From NCBI GenBank assembly GCA_023515795.1, contig JALGPX010000003.1, positions 62,001 through 126,000 of the forward strand: a stretch of DNA of 64,000 nucleotides. The letters are read 5' to 3'. The position numbers and the translations under genes were made by a program. Source of the DNA: Amoeboaphelidium occidentale (lineage: Eukaryota > Aphelidiomycota > Aphelidea). Each line of letters opens with the position of its first letter. Positions within the stretch are counted from its first letter, which is position 1. The notes under the pieces were generated by a model that made no database searches, was not told the DNA's origin, and was given only the letters and a program-made list of their open reading frames with translations. Below, one piece after another: positions 22,213 through 33,300 of this stretch.

Positions 22213-23674
22213 ATGAGCGGTTTAATGGTTAGAGCATTTAAAGAAAAAGAGGATGAGGACATCGTGAGATGGTTGGAAATAGCAGACGATATAAACGTTA
22301 AGGATGATAGAGATATGACTGCATTGATGCATGCCACAATCTTGGGAATGAAGTCTTCAGTTACAGTTCTCCTAAAGGCAGGTGCAAATCCTACACTGCA
22401 GTCCTGCTCTGGAGATACAGCTCTTCGTAAGACTATCATAATGATCATGTAGATCTAATATTACTTTTATGTAGATTATGCCGTCAAAGGTAATCAGCTT
22501 GAGATTGTAAAAGCGGTAATTCATCAAGACCAATTAGAATCCATTGATCTTGTAGCTAGTTGGAGCTGGTATGAATGTTAACATCGTCAATGATCACGGG
22601 AACACACCATTACACTACGCATGCTTCTACAGGCTAATAGAGATAGCCATTTACCTGGTTGATCATGGTGCCCTAATTGGTGCAATGAACAAGAGCAAGA
22701 AGATACCTCTTAATTTCGCAGGAAAACAGCTAGAGCTCATTTTAACCTCAAGAGCCCAAGACCTTGGATTACCTTTGGATCAGTTGCAGTTGAAGACCCG
22801 TGAATTAGATTTGGTGCAAGCTGAAGCCAGAGCTAAACATTTGGCTCAGACACGTCAAGCCGGTCTTGAGGTTAATGCAAGTGTGGTTAGAGTTAACGAT
22901 CTTTTATGGAAAACCGACAAATATGATGTTTATTACGGACAATGTAATCATGTGTTCTCATTCATCAAGAAGTTGTCTGTGCAACTTAAACCGACTGGAG
23001 CTCAAATATCAAGATTAAAAGATGAAATCTCGAAAATGCAAAAGCTATTTCATGCTAACCTTATGCCACTGCTATCAATATGTCTAGATCCTGGTTTCTT
23101 ATCGGTTTTTTATGAGAACTCTCAATCCGTTTCTTTGCACATGCTTCTACATGATCCAGAGGTCAGCTTTGATGTAAAACAAACACTCAAGATTGCTGAA
23201 GAAGTTTGCAGTGCTCTTATTTATCTACATTCTAATGATATCGGTCATCTCAATTTGAAAAGTAGGTGTATAGTTTTGAATGATATGAAGACTGTTCAAA
23301 TCTTTGACTACGGCTTAAACGATACAGTTTTAGCTCATGTTGGTGATGAACCAGACAAAATATTTGAGCCAGAGTGGATTGCACCAGAGATTTTAAATTC
23401 AGGAAAAATTATCTTTCAAGAGGCAGCTGATGTTTACAGTTTTGGTATACTATTATTCGAATTGGTTACAAGAGACTATCCATACGCTGGAATGAATGCA
23501 ATGAACTTGGGCTTGAAAGTCGTTTTAGAAGGTTTAAGGCCAAAATTACCTGAATTTGTTCCTAAGCACATAAAAACTTTGATAGAGTTGTGCTGGAGAG
23601 AAAAGCACGACCAGCGTCCACCTTTGGATAAAGTCAAGAAGGTTTTGGAGCAAATGCTTGTAGTTGGAGTGTAA
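22213..23674 (+). CDS. ILK-like: Integrin-linked-kinase-like ankyrin pseudokinase
   Basis: ILK is a pseudokinase adaptor that, with PINCH and parvin, ties integrin tails to actin in animals. Exons 22213-22426, 22475-22515 and 22556-23674 (introns 48 and 40 nt) give 457 residues; animal ILK is about 450. Four to five ankyrin repeats fill residues 1-165. Splicing restores GDTALHYAVKGNQLEIVKAL and GNTPLHYACFY, the latter as in ILK. The kinase-like domain (about 200-457) lacks HRD (HLNLKSR instead) and has DYG for DFG. Its C-lobe matches ILK closely: WIAPEIL, FELVTRDYPYAGM, then GLKVVLEGLRP. I see no clear VAIK lysine or HRD Asp, so it is probably inactive. A TKL ankyrin kinase of another subfamily is the alternative. 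No integrin, PINCH or parvin gene is in the window. Confidence 0.78.
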
Positions 23675-23696
23675 CGCGGGAATAAAGTTAAATCTT

Positions 23697-25588
23697 TTAT
23701 TCCAATTTTGCGGTTTCCTTGATTAGCCATTTGTAACCCAAAGAGTCTTTCTCGAGTAGAGGCTTAATTTCTTCCAAGCATCTCTTGTGATAATTATTAA
23801 TCCATTCAATCTCATCCTTGTTCAGAATCGACTTGTCAATCAATTTTAAGCCCAAAGGAACCAAAGTCACTGGTCTGAATCCAAACCATTTGCCGTTTCC
23901 AGCTGGGAAATTATTCTTTGTGTTCTTTGACTCGACGATCAGAATATTCTCAATTCTTATTCCGAATTCGCCATCATGGTAGTATCCAGGCTCGTCAGTT
24001 ACAACCATGCCACTGGTTAATGGAGCATCATCGAATGGTCTTCTAAACCCAATACCATGTGGCCCTTCATGAACATTCAAAAAATGACCAACGCCGTGTC
24101 CAGTTCCGTGCAAGAAATTCAAGCCAACTTGCCACAATGCATTTCTAGCTAAAATGTCAATACGATATCCTGTAGTTCCTTCAGGGAAGATGCATTTATC
24201 GATTGTGATATGACCCTTTAGCACTCTAGTGAAACAATCCTTTTCAAAGTTGTTTGGAGTACCGAAATGATAGGTTCTTGTAACATCAGTAGTACCGTCT
24301 TTGTATTGGCCACCTAAATATAAGAACACAAATAACTAGATTGCTCACCAGAATCGAACAAAAATATTTCGTCCTTATTGATTGTTGCACAAGACTCTGG
24401 CTTAGGAGAGTAATGAATAATTGCAGCATTTGCTCCAGTGCTTGAAATAGTGTCGAAACTGAGTCCCATGAACAAATCCTGTTTCGATCTCAGTTCTTCT
24501 GCTTTATCGGCGGCTTCACATTCGTTAATTTTCTTTCCAGACAGTAACTCATGCTCAAGCCATCCAAAAAAGTTACAAAGAGCAGCTGCATCTCTCTTGT
24601 GACATTCTTCAAACCCTTTCAGTTCCGATGTGTTCTTCACAGCTTTAAACAACATTATTGGTGATCTTATGATTTCTAAATGGCCATTAACGGCATCCTC
24701 AACAGCACAATTGCAAGAATTTGTTGCCAAAAGTTTCTTGCTTTCAGAGAAGCTCAAGCTGTGTAAATCGGAAAAGACGTTTTCATATGGCTTTAGAGCA
24801 ACTTTGGCTGTTTCCAAATATTTCTTGACATCTGCAGGAACTCTCGAAGGATTTGTATACAACGTGGCATCATTTGGTGTAACAAGAACATATGAAAAGA
24901 AGACAGGATTATAAGGAATGTCGTTTCCACGCAAGTTCAAAAGCCAAGCGACTTCATCCAACGCAGTAACAATGAATGAACCCGTCAATGCTTCACGCAA
25001 TCTTTTCAACTTTGAAGCAACGCTTTCTCCTGTAAACTTCTCATCCAAAACGAACACAGGGTTCTCCGTTCTTTTTGGTCTCTGGTCTGCCCAAACAAGA
25101 TCAACCAAGTTATCCTTCAAAGAAACCATTTCAAGTTTGGAGTTCTTCTTCTTGAAAGCTTCAACCATATCAGCCCTGCCTTTGACAGAAATCAAGAGGG
25201 GATCGTACGCGACTCTGTAAGCACCATTGGCAGCTTCACTTAATAACCAATTTTCCTTTGAAGGCGTTTCTGATAAGCCATCCTTCATTAAAATCCACTC
25301 AGGAGATAATTGCTTGGAAGCTTGTAAATAATATCTTCCATCTGTCCATAAGGCAGCCTTTTTATCGGTAACTACGGCATAACCGGCAGAACCCGTAAAG
25401 TTTGATATGAAAGTTCTTCTTGCGTCAGCCTTTGCGATGTACTCAGACTATCAGACGATTAACTTAGAACAAAATTAGAAGCGAACCTGATGGGCATCTC
25501 CTGCAGGAATTAGGTACGCATTAACTGAGTTTTTCTGGAAGAGCTTTCTAAGAGCGGAGAGTTTGTCGCTCGGTGACAAGGTTGACAT
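23697..25588 (-). CDS. XPNPEP1: Xaa-Pro aminopeptidase (aminopeptidase P, M24 family)
   Basis: This cytosolic metalloprotease removes an N-terminal residue before proline. Three exons (25588-25487, 25447-24349, 24313-23697) with introns of 39 and 35 nt give 605 residues, close to the 623 of human XPNPEP1. The joined N-terminus MSTLSPSDKLSALRKLF leads to YLIPAGDAHQ-SEYIAKADAR and a creatinase-like N-terminal fold with FTGSAGYAV and WTDGRYY. The catalytic pita-bread domain has FLFDSG-GQYKDGTTDVTRT with the two metal-binding Asp. GTGHGVGHFLNVHEGP supplies His ligands and GIRIENILI the Glu. It is convergent with the ILK-like gene (22 bp between stops). The start restores the conserved N-terminus. 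Confidence 0.95.
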
Positions 25589-25667
25589 ATATTATTATAA
25601 AAAAATCAACTGTTTTTCCAAACCGATCGTTTTGTTGAATAGATTGATGCTTGACTGCCATAAAAGG

Positions 25668-25900
25668 TCAATCGCAAGACCCATCTACCGGAGCGAAACC
25701 TCCCATGAAGTCCGAATTCTTCTGCGCAGTTTCCTCGGGGTCATTCTTTCGGATAGATCTGCTAAAAGCCTGTGGTCTCGCTCCATTGTGTTGATTTTGA
25801 TGCAAGTAAAGTTTTCTGATGTTCAGGGAAGCATTAATGTCTCTGTGCCACCAAACCTTGCAATTAATACAAGAAATGCGGCCACATTCTTTTCGCGATC
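25668..25900 (-). pseudogene. Fanzor/TnpB-like nuclease remnant (zinc knuckle and RuvC-III end)
   Basis: Reading right to left, the translation shows CGRISCINC then WWHRDINASLNI, followed about 16 residues later by ARPQAFSRS and a stop at 25668-25670. TnpB and its eukaryotic relatives, Fanzor proteins, end in a four-Cys zinc ribbon followed by a RuvC-III motif RDxNAAxNI. Fungal copies also have a Pro...FSR tail. Upstream the frame closes with a TGA near 25900 and no further domain can be traced, so this is a fragment. The second remnant at 55071-55310 aligns without gaps across the motif and tail. Transposon ends were not identified. The family call rests on motif recognition only. Confidence 0.6.
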
Positions 25901-26154
25901 ATGTTGTTTCAACCAAGAATTTCGTTGGACACCAGGACGAAATGAAATTAACTGCATTTCATACAACTTGATGAAACATACGCGCTTTCATAATTGCAAA
26001 GCGGGCTTATCATGAGTAAGGACCATTAAATAGTTTGAAGGCCGAGTGGAACTCTTTTAACTTGGTATCTACACCAGCGGAGATAATTTAAGCTTCCAGT
26101 ACATTGTGACGGCGGCATATAATGCTTATAAATATGATTTACCATAACCATTCG

Positions 26155-26172
26155 AGGGCCGCTTGCGGCCCT
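26155..26172. repeat. Perfect GC-rich inverted repeat (8-bp arms, 2-nt loop)
   Basis: AGGGCCGC-TT-GCGGCCCT is an exact palindrome with a 2-nt centre in a low-GC intergenic stretch 160 bp upstream of ADE1. It could be a binding site for a dimeric regulator or a hairpin in a 5' leader. Nothing else in the sequence decides between these. Confidence 0.5.
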
Positions 26173-26331
26173 AGCTTTCTAGTTTTGAGAAGTACGCAGA
26201 GGTTTCAAGCGCGAACAAATTTAAGCATTCGACAAGCTTCGAGGAAGTTAAAGTCAAGATAGTTTCACAGAGTCTCTGATAAGCGCAGCATCTGGTCATG
26301 TTTTAATCGTTATAATGGTTTCTCGCGCATC

Positions 26332-27330
26332 ATGCAATCAGTCAAAGATACACTGCCTTTGATATCACAGGGCAAAGTTCGCGATATTTATTCGATCCCT
26401 TCGTCTCCTGGGTCACTGTTATTTGTTGCTTCTGACAGGATATCTGCTTATGATGTTGTGTTGGCGTCCAATATCGAAAGCAAGGGTGTTATTTTGACTC
26501 AATTAAGCGTGTTCTGGTTTGATTACTTGGAGGACATTATTAAAAATCACTACATTTCCTCAAACTTTGATGATATGCCCCTGGAGGTCAAGTCGTGTTG
26601 GGATGACGTGAAAGATCGTTGCTTGTTGGTCAGAAAACTGAAAGTTGTGCCCATTGAAGCGATAGTCAGAGGTTACATCACCGGTTAGATTTCTACATGG
26701 TATACTTACGATTTAAAGGGTCTGGCTGGAAAGAGTATTGTTCTAAAGGAAGCGTGTGCGGTATAACACTTCCAAATGGTTTGAAGGAATGCGCGAAATT
26801 AGAGAAACCCGTCTTCACGCCCTCAACCAAAGCAGAAATTGGTGCACACGGTAAATACCATAAGATTTCATAGGGCTGATGTGTTTAGATGAGAATATTA
26901 CGAAAGCTCGCATGATCGAACTAATTGGAAAGGAACTGGCTGATAAGATCGAGAATGTTTCATTGAAGTTGTATTCAAAGGCTAGCGAGTACGCATTATC
27001 AAAAGGAATTATCATTGCGGATACTAAATTCGAATTTGGTCTTGATGAATCGGGTGAACTCTATCTTATTGATGAAGTTTTAACTCCAGACTCAAGTCGC
27101 TTCTGGCCTTTGGATGATTACGTTGTTGGTAGATCACAGAAAAGGTTAGATTACGTGCTGTTAAGATGCTGATGTGTAGCTGCGACAAGCAGTACGTCAG
27201 GGACTATTTGATTTCCATTTCTTTTGATAAGAAGAATCCTGTAACTCTGCCGGATGATGTTATTCTCAAAACAAGGGAAAAGTATCATAAAGTTTATGAA
27301 ATCTTGACTGGAAGTAAAATATCGCAATAA
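26332..27330 (+). CDS. ADE1: SAICAR synthase (phosphoribosylaminoimidazole-succinocarboxamide synthase)
   Basis: The enzyme joins aspartate to CAIR in de novo purine synthesis. Four exons (26332-26683, 26719-26850, 26889-27144, 27180-27330) with introns of 35, 38 and 35 nt give 296 residues; yeast Ade1 has 306. Motifs in order: [10 protein letters not shown] (ATP site), [49 protein letters not shown] across the second splice, [14 protein letters not shown], and [10 protein letters not shown] after the last splice. It is a single-function protein, as in fungi, whereas animals fuse SAICAR synthase to AIR carboxylase. It is convergent with TOR, 29 bp between stops. The 38-nt choice for intron 2 was decided by the conserved HDENI. 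Confidence 0.95.
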
Positions 27331-27359
27331 AAACTATAAATTGATTAAATCCTTGTTGT

Positions 27360-30300
27360 TCACCACTAGAAATTAGAAGAAGGCATTAAAAAACACTTAC
27401 GAATGGACACCATCCAATGTAGCATTGGCACAAGTTCTCAACGGCCATGGCTTGCTGAATTAATTTATCCACTTGTGTTGGAACATCGAGGTTGTTATTA
27501 GGTTTGAAATCACGACCAGATAATTTGTTGGATACTCTGTTGACGATAGCGACTGCTCTTGCATTCAAGACTTCAGGCTTGTTGGCTGCATCTAAAGAAT
27601 TAAGGCTATGAACATGGAGCTTACCCTCATTTTCTGCCAATATTTCCATTTCGTTATTCTGCAGCTTCCTGCTAGCCAAAGAGCGGGACGTATCTGTTTC
27701 TTCCAAAAACTCCGCATCTATGTCGGAAACATTATTCTTACTGTTCTTATCTTGCTGTGCGTTTTGCTGAGGCTGATTACTCAAGTTTCTTAGTAAACGC
27801 CAATTGATCAGAGGATCATGTACAAAAGCTTCTAGAACAGCCATCAAACTTTCCTTATTCTCACGAAGGACTCTCATCACATCTTCGCAAGTTGTCCTAA
27901 ACGAGCCTTCAATACCAGATATCTCCATAGCAGATACAAGCATTCTAGTGAGTCTAAATGGAATCTTTTCAGGGAATTTATCTCTGTGCATGGCAACTTC
28001 GAAACAGTCGCCGAAATCAATGTGAATCACTTTTCCAGTAACTCTTTCAAGCATCAAATTTGAAGGATGGCGATCACCTAAACCAAGGATATAACCAACC
28101 ATGGACATTACTGCCAGAGATCTGGTATAAGTTGTTCTTCTATCCAACCATGTTTCGCTATTCTTAGATTTCAGCCACAATACTTTTGCAAGATCATGTC
28201 CCGTTGTCTGTTCAAGAGCGTACTGGAAGACTTCTACCTTTTGCATCAATGTCAAATTATCATAATCAGGTGCCATTTGAAGCATAAGTCTATGCTCAAT
28301 GTTCAACAAAATCTTCTTGCTTTCTCTGTAATCACGAATAAGCGCATGCAACGTATCACAATTAGGAACCCATCCAAGCAGTCCTGAATTCGGAGAAAGT
28401 GGAAGTACAGGGTATCTGTGAATAAATAAATGCCTCTTCAAAGTTTCGGGGTCTGCACTGAGAAGAGAATTAACCAACCCAAATAACTGCATCACACGCT
28501 CATCTTGTCTCAAATCTTCATGTCCTTTCAACAAATACTGATATTCTCTTCCATCACTTCCACGAATAGATAGTTTCCTAGGCCTTTGTTTGCTAGTAAT
28601 GACAGTCAAGGTAGGCGCAAAAGAGGCAATTCGGATAATATCTTCTCCACTCTTGTATGTGCCAGGCACAGCCAATTCAAGATCTTTTGCAGCCAAAAGT
28701 TGCGGTGATACATATTGAAGCTCAATTGTAGTTAACTGTGGTAGCTGCTTATTGATTCTTCTAAACACATGATAGTAAAGGTCCCATGCTTGGTGTAAAT
28801 CGTTCTCAACTTTGGACTTCTTGAACTTCTCGCTCCACTGCAAAGCTTCTAGAAGGTCTCTTCCAAAAGCTTGGTTGAATGAAATTTCTCTTAAAGTTTC
28901 GGGACCTTTCTGTATCATCTCGTGCAGAGGCTTCAATACGGAAAACATTGCATCAACATTATGTTCGCCAAAATAGAGACGACTTGCTTCCTCCAAGCCT
29001 TCATGCCAAATTTCATGCCAAAGGATAGCGACTCTGATAAGTTCCTCACTGACTAATAGAGCTTGTTCTACGAGCTTAGCTGAATGAGTTCTCATTTTGT
29101 CCATAATTGCAAGAGCAGAGTCTCTCCTAGTAACAGACTGCGATTTCGATGCAACAGTTAGTGGATAGATCAAAGCTTGAGGATGCTCTTTACCAACTTC
29201 AGTCAACAACTGGTGAATCAATTTTCTTACAAGTAATGCTGGAGTATGAATTCTAGCAATTAATTGAGGTATTACGTGAAGCCATGTGTCGATTCTAACG
29301 GTATTAAATCCTTCTGATACAGAAGCAGACACGTCCTGTTCATAACCATACTTGAACCACAATGTTAATAATCTCAGAGTATCTTGTAATGAATTATCTT
29401 GCGACAACGCTATAGACTTGAAAAATCCCCTAATTGCGGCAGACACATGGCTTATGACGCTTTGCAATGGGACTTTCTCATCTTGCTTACTAGTAGATTC
29501 ATAGAATGAAACAACTTCGAAATTAGCCAACGCCCAAGCGTGCCATGCTTTGTACCAGCCAGAGTCATACTTTGTTGCGTGGTGACAACACTCCAGAATT
29601 TCATTTATAGATTTTTCTGTGACATCCTCATCTAAACTCTTTTTCCAACTACCGAGCTTCAAATAACATCGAGCCAGAAGTGATGTATTTTTTGCCAATG
29701 TCACTTGAAGCTTAGGATCATCGCTCATTCCAACCTGTTTCTTGCCATTTTCTACGTTATTCAAGAGGTTATTGGTAATATCTTTCAACATTGTGTAAGC
29801 CTCACTTTGATTTCCAGAAGCGGATAGATGTTTCAAGTACGCATAAACTACTTGTGGATCATTTACGCGTAAATATTCGATTGACTTGACATCTTTGATT
29901 TTTGCAGACTCAGGAGCAGTTGTTTGAAGCAAACCAGTAAGGATTTTCAAAGAGCTTCCTAATCTTCCGCTTTTGCGGCATAAGTTTGCATATTTTATCC
30001 ACATATCCAAGTCTTCCTTAGGTGACACAACTAAAGAACGCACTTTCAAAATTCTTTGCCAGACTTCAACATTCCTCTGACATCCTTTCAGTCTCTTCAT
30101 CCACGTTACTCGAATTGTATTTTGCTTATCAGGAACATCATAACTCTTCTTGTATTCAATGATTTCTTCCAACTCCGCCAACATTTGGACTCTTACGATA
30201 ACATTGTACGCTCTGCTGTAGCTCTCACCCACCAATGCTTTCAATTCAGTGTCTAATAGTTCTCTCGTTTTTATAATGCAATTCTGGGCGTCTAAGAAAG

Positions 30301-33300
30301 AATTCCTGTGAATTGCCAAAATTGAACGGAAAAACATTCCATCAGCAGAATCAGAGGACATACTGTTGATGTAATCGTCCATGAGTTCCCATTGACCCAT
30401 GCCCCAAGCAGCAGCTGCTCCAAGAGGCGCAATCATTTTTCTAATAGGATCATCAGAACTAAACCATTTCTCTTGTGCCAACTGTGACAGATTTTCCCAT
30501 TCTCCTAAAGCATGCAAACATCTCATTCTACCCAAAGTAAGTTCAGTATTCTGAGGATCTTCAAGTTGTTTCTTGTCATAAGCTGTCAAAGCGTCTTCCC
30601 ATCTTTGCAACTTTTCATACCAAGTTTCTTTCAAATCTACGTCGTGGGAATGTTGTTGGGCAAGCTTCAGAACACCGATAGCGGCATCAGGCTGCTGAAG
30701 CTGGTTATTAATACTAATCAAAGCTTCAATAACCTCTGGATTCGGATTTTGCTCGCCAATGAATTCTTGTTCTTTGTAATGTAAAGCTTTCGCATAAGCG
30801 TGACACTTTGCAGCATAAGCACCAAGCATTTTCATATCAATTGGTAGTGCTTTATCATCGTGCTCCATAAATTCTGCCAAATTTAACAGTGTTTGCAAAG
30901 TTTCTGGAGGAATTGTTGGAGAAATGATTGCTGTCTCCAAAGAGCGAACAAGTTCATCTTGAAATTGATCATACAATTCTGTCCAACAAGAGACGAAAGC
31001 TGCGTTAAAAAGTTCTTTCGCAAGAGGATAATAAACACTAGCCAGGGCTGCACAAGCTCTCAAGGCATGGGATGGAGATTCCTTCAATAGCTCAATAGAT
31101 AGTCTTCTAATCCATTCAACCCAATCTTCCTTAGTAGATTTTTGGGCATTCTCCCAAGACTTTTTCAAATGCTGCTGGTTCACTGGGAGCTTCTTCATTA
31201 CAGAGGCGTCAACACTTGGATTATTTTCGGCTGCAGATGTCGTTGCTGAGCTATTAGCCTGTTCCTGCAAGAATTTCTCTTCAGCTTCTAGACCAACAGA
31301 CTGCGGCAAAGGTTCATTCCTTAGAAGTTTTGAAATAAGAAGTTCATATCCAACATGTTTGATCTTTTCTTTAGTCATGATTTTGTGGATCATTGGAACA
31401 AAGACAACAAAGTCCAAATTCAACTGGAAAACTAGTGCTGATAATGTATCAACTGCGGCCATCTTCAGCTCTGGAAAAGGTTGTTGAAGCACACGAACCA
31501 AAGGATGAACAATTCGAGAGGCATGATCAAAGAATTGCATTTTTCTGCAAAGAATTCCGATGGTATGGATAGCAGCTTTTCTGACTTCTAGCGCTGCGTC
31601 CTGCCTCTCAAACAACTTAACCAAAACAGGAATGATCAAATGCAAGTATTCATCTAAATTAGTACCAAATTCAGCAACGGCATGTAGTGCTTTCAATGTA
31701 ATATTCTTGCGCTCAACATTGTCCACTTCAAAAATTCGCAGAAACAAAGGAAGGAGAGGGGGAAGATACACTTTGAAATCCGACTCGAGGGCAAACGCTA
31801 TTGTTTCGATCAAGCCCAGTATTGTCAATAGAACGTTACCACCTGGATTCCAGTTTTCTTTGACAAGAGCAAGTATGTCATACAAATAAGGTCTGATGTG
31901 CTGCTTCACAACACTAACCATAGTCCCCAATTGTTGAAAATGAAACTCCAAGATACCAGGAGGGCAAGCACGCATCATGTTCAAAAACGGAGTCATAATA
32001 AGAGGTAAGAAAGGAACGCATTTCAAACCCAATGTTTTAAAAATGTACATAACAGCTTGCACAACAGCAGTATGATGAACAGTAAGGGAAGGGTCTTTCA
32101 GAATCTTCATGAGCGCAGTAATTGCAACCATAGGATAATAATCTTCATTCTGAGATGGTCCAGGAATCATGGCGAGCTCAGCGGCAGCAGCTTCGCGTTT
32201 TTCTTTCTGCATTTGTTGAATCTGAACTATAACAGGTTGAGGTTGTTGGGGCTGATTGTCATTAGAGGGGGTGTTATTGATGTCCTCATCGGCTGTACCG
32301 ACCATCTTGTGCCTGTAAGGGTCAAGAGCACCGATAATTCCAACAACTTTGATTACTTCCTTCCTAATCGACGGTATCTGTTCAGTCTTGATAATATTCA
32401 TCAATATTGGCAGTAAGTTTGGATACTTTATGTAAGCCTCCATAACATAGCTTGTGTTGCTGCATAATTGCCCCAAAGTTTTTAACGCGGCCTCTCTCTT
32501 TGTTGAAGAAGACTGATCTTGTATGGTATCGATTAAGATCGGAACAAGCTTTGGCAAATACGAAGTCAAGTCGTGCCTTCCGACTTCTGCTAATTCTCCA
32601 ATACAAGCAAACACTTGAGCAGAAACACCAGGACTCGAATCATTGATCTTTGGTAACAAAACCTGAATGATAGGTTCCACATAAGGCTTTATCAGCTTTT
32701 GTGAAGCACTAACTAAGTGAGACAATAAGCGAGCTGATTCTTCCTTATTCCTGCTTACAATAGAATACTCTAGTTCTGTAAGAAGTTGAATCAAAGTCTT
32801 TCTCAGCGATGGCATCACGTATGCAGGATTGTGAGATGTCAAACGACCAATAATTGTAATTGCGAGCTCTCTGATCGCAAAAACCTCATCATTCAATGAA
32901 ATGAACAATGAATGGATGCTCTCAGGTTGAGCCAACAAATGATCAAATCGCGGATCCATAGACTCCAGCACTGTTTGCCTAATGATGGGCTCGGGATCAG
33001 CTACCCCAACAGTTAATAATTTTGCCAATACTTCAATAACAATTTGTGATCCATATGCACTGTACTGCAGTTGAGCCTGACCTTTTGCCATAACTAGTGC
33101 GCAATTACGAACAGCAGCTCTTCTGATTTCAATATTATCATCCTCCAAGAACCCGGACATCACATCTCTCACAAATTCATTTAATGAGTGTCCTTTGAAA
33201 TCAAAAGTTCCCATGGTGTTTAATGCCAAAACAGTTAGTTCGACATCCTTATCCATCATCTGTAAATCTCTCAATACAGCTGTGATAGAAGCCGTGGCTC

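Larger units (their letters stand above)
25589..26331. other. Long intergenic region between the aminopeptidase P and ADE1 starts
   Basis: At 743 bp this is the longest gap in an otherwise dense window. Bases 25668-25900 hold a decayed Fanzor/TnpB-like C-terminus on the minus strand, and 26155-26172 hold a perfect 8-bp hairpin. The rest must include both divergent promoters. A plus-strand ORF at 25563-26015 is antisense to the remnant and has no recognisable features. I found no tRNA or other RNA gene. Confidence 0.6.

Noticed and set aside
22516..22570. Separate second gene starting at MNVNIVNDHG after a short ankyrin ORF
   Set aside because: Two introns of 48 and 40 nt join the pieces into one continuous set of ankyrin repeats (KGNQLEIVKAL, then VGAGMNVN), so it is one gene.
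25563..26015. 150-residue plus-strand ORF between aminopeptidase P and ADE1
   Set aside because: It is antisense to the Fanzor/TnpB-like remnant and overlaps the aminopeptidase start; the protein has no domain, and the minus-strand motif explains the sequence better.
26851..26890. A 23-nt intron in ADE1 ending at TTTCATAG
   Set aside because: A 38-nt intron with the next GTTTAG restores the conserved AHDENI of SAICAR synthases exactly.
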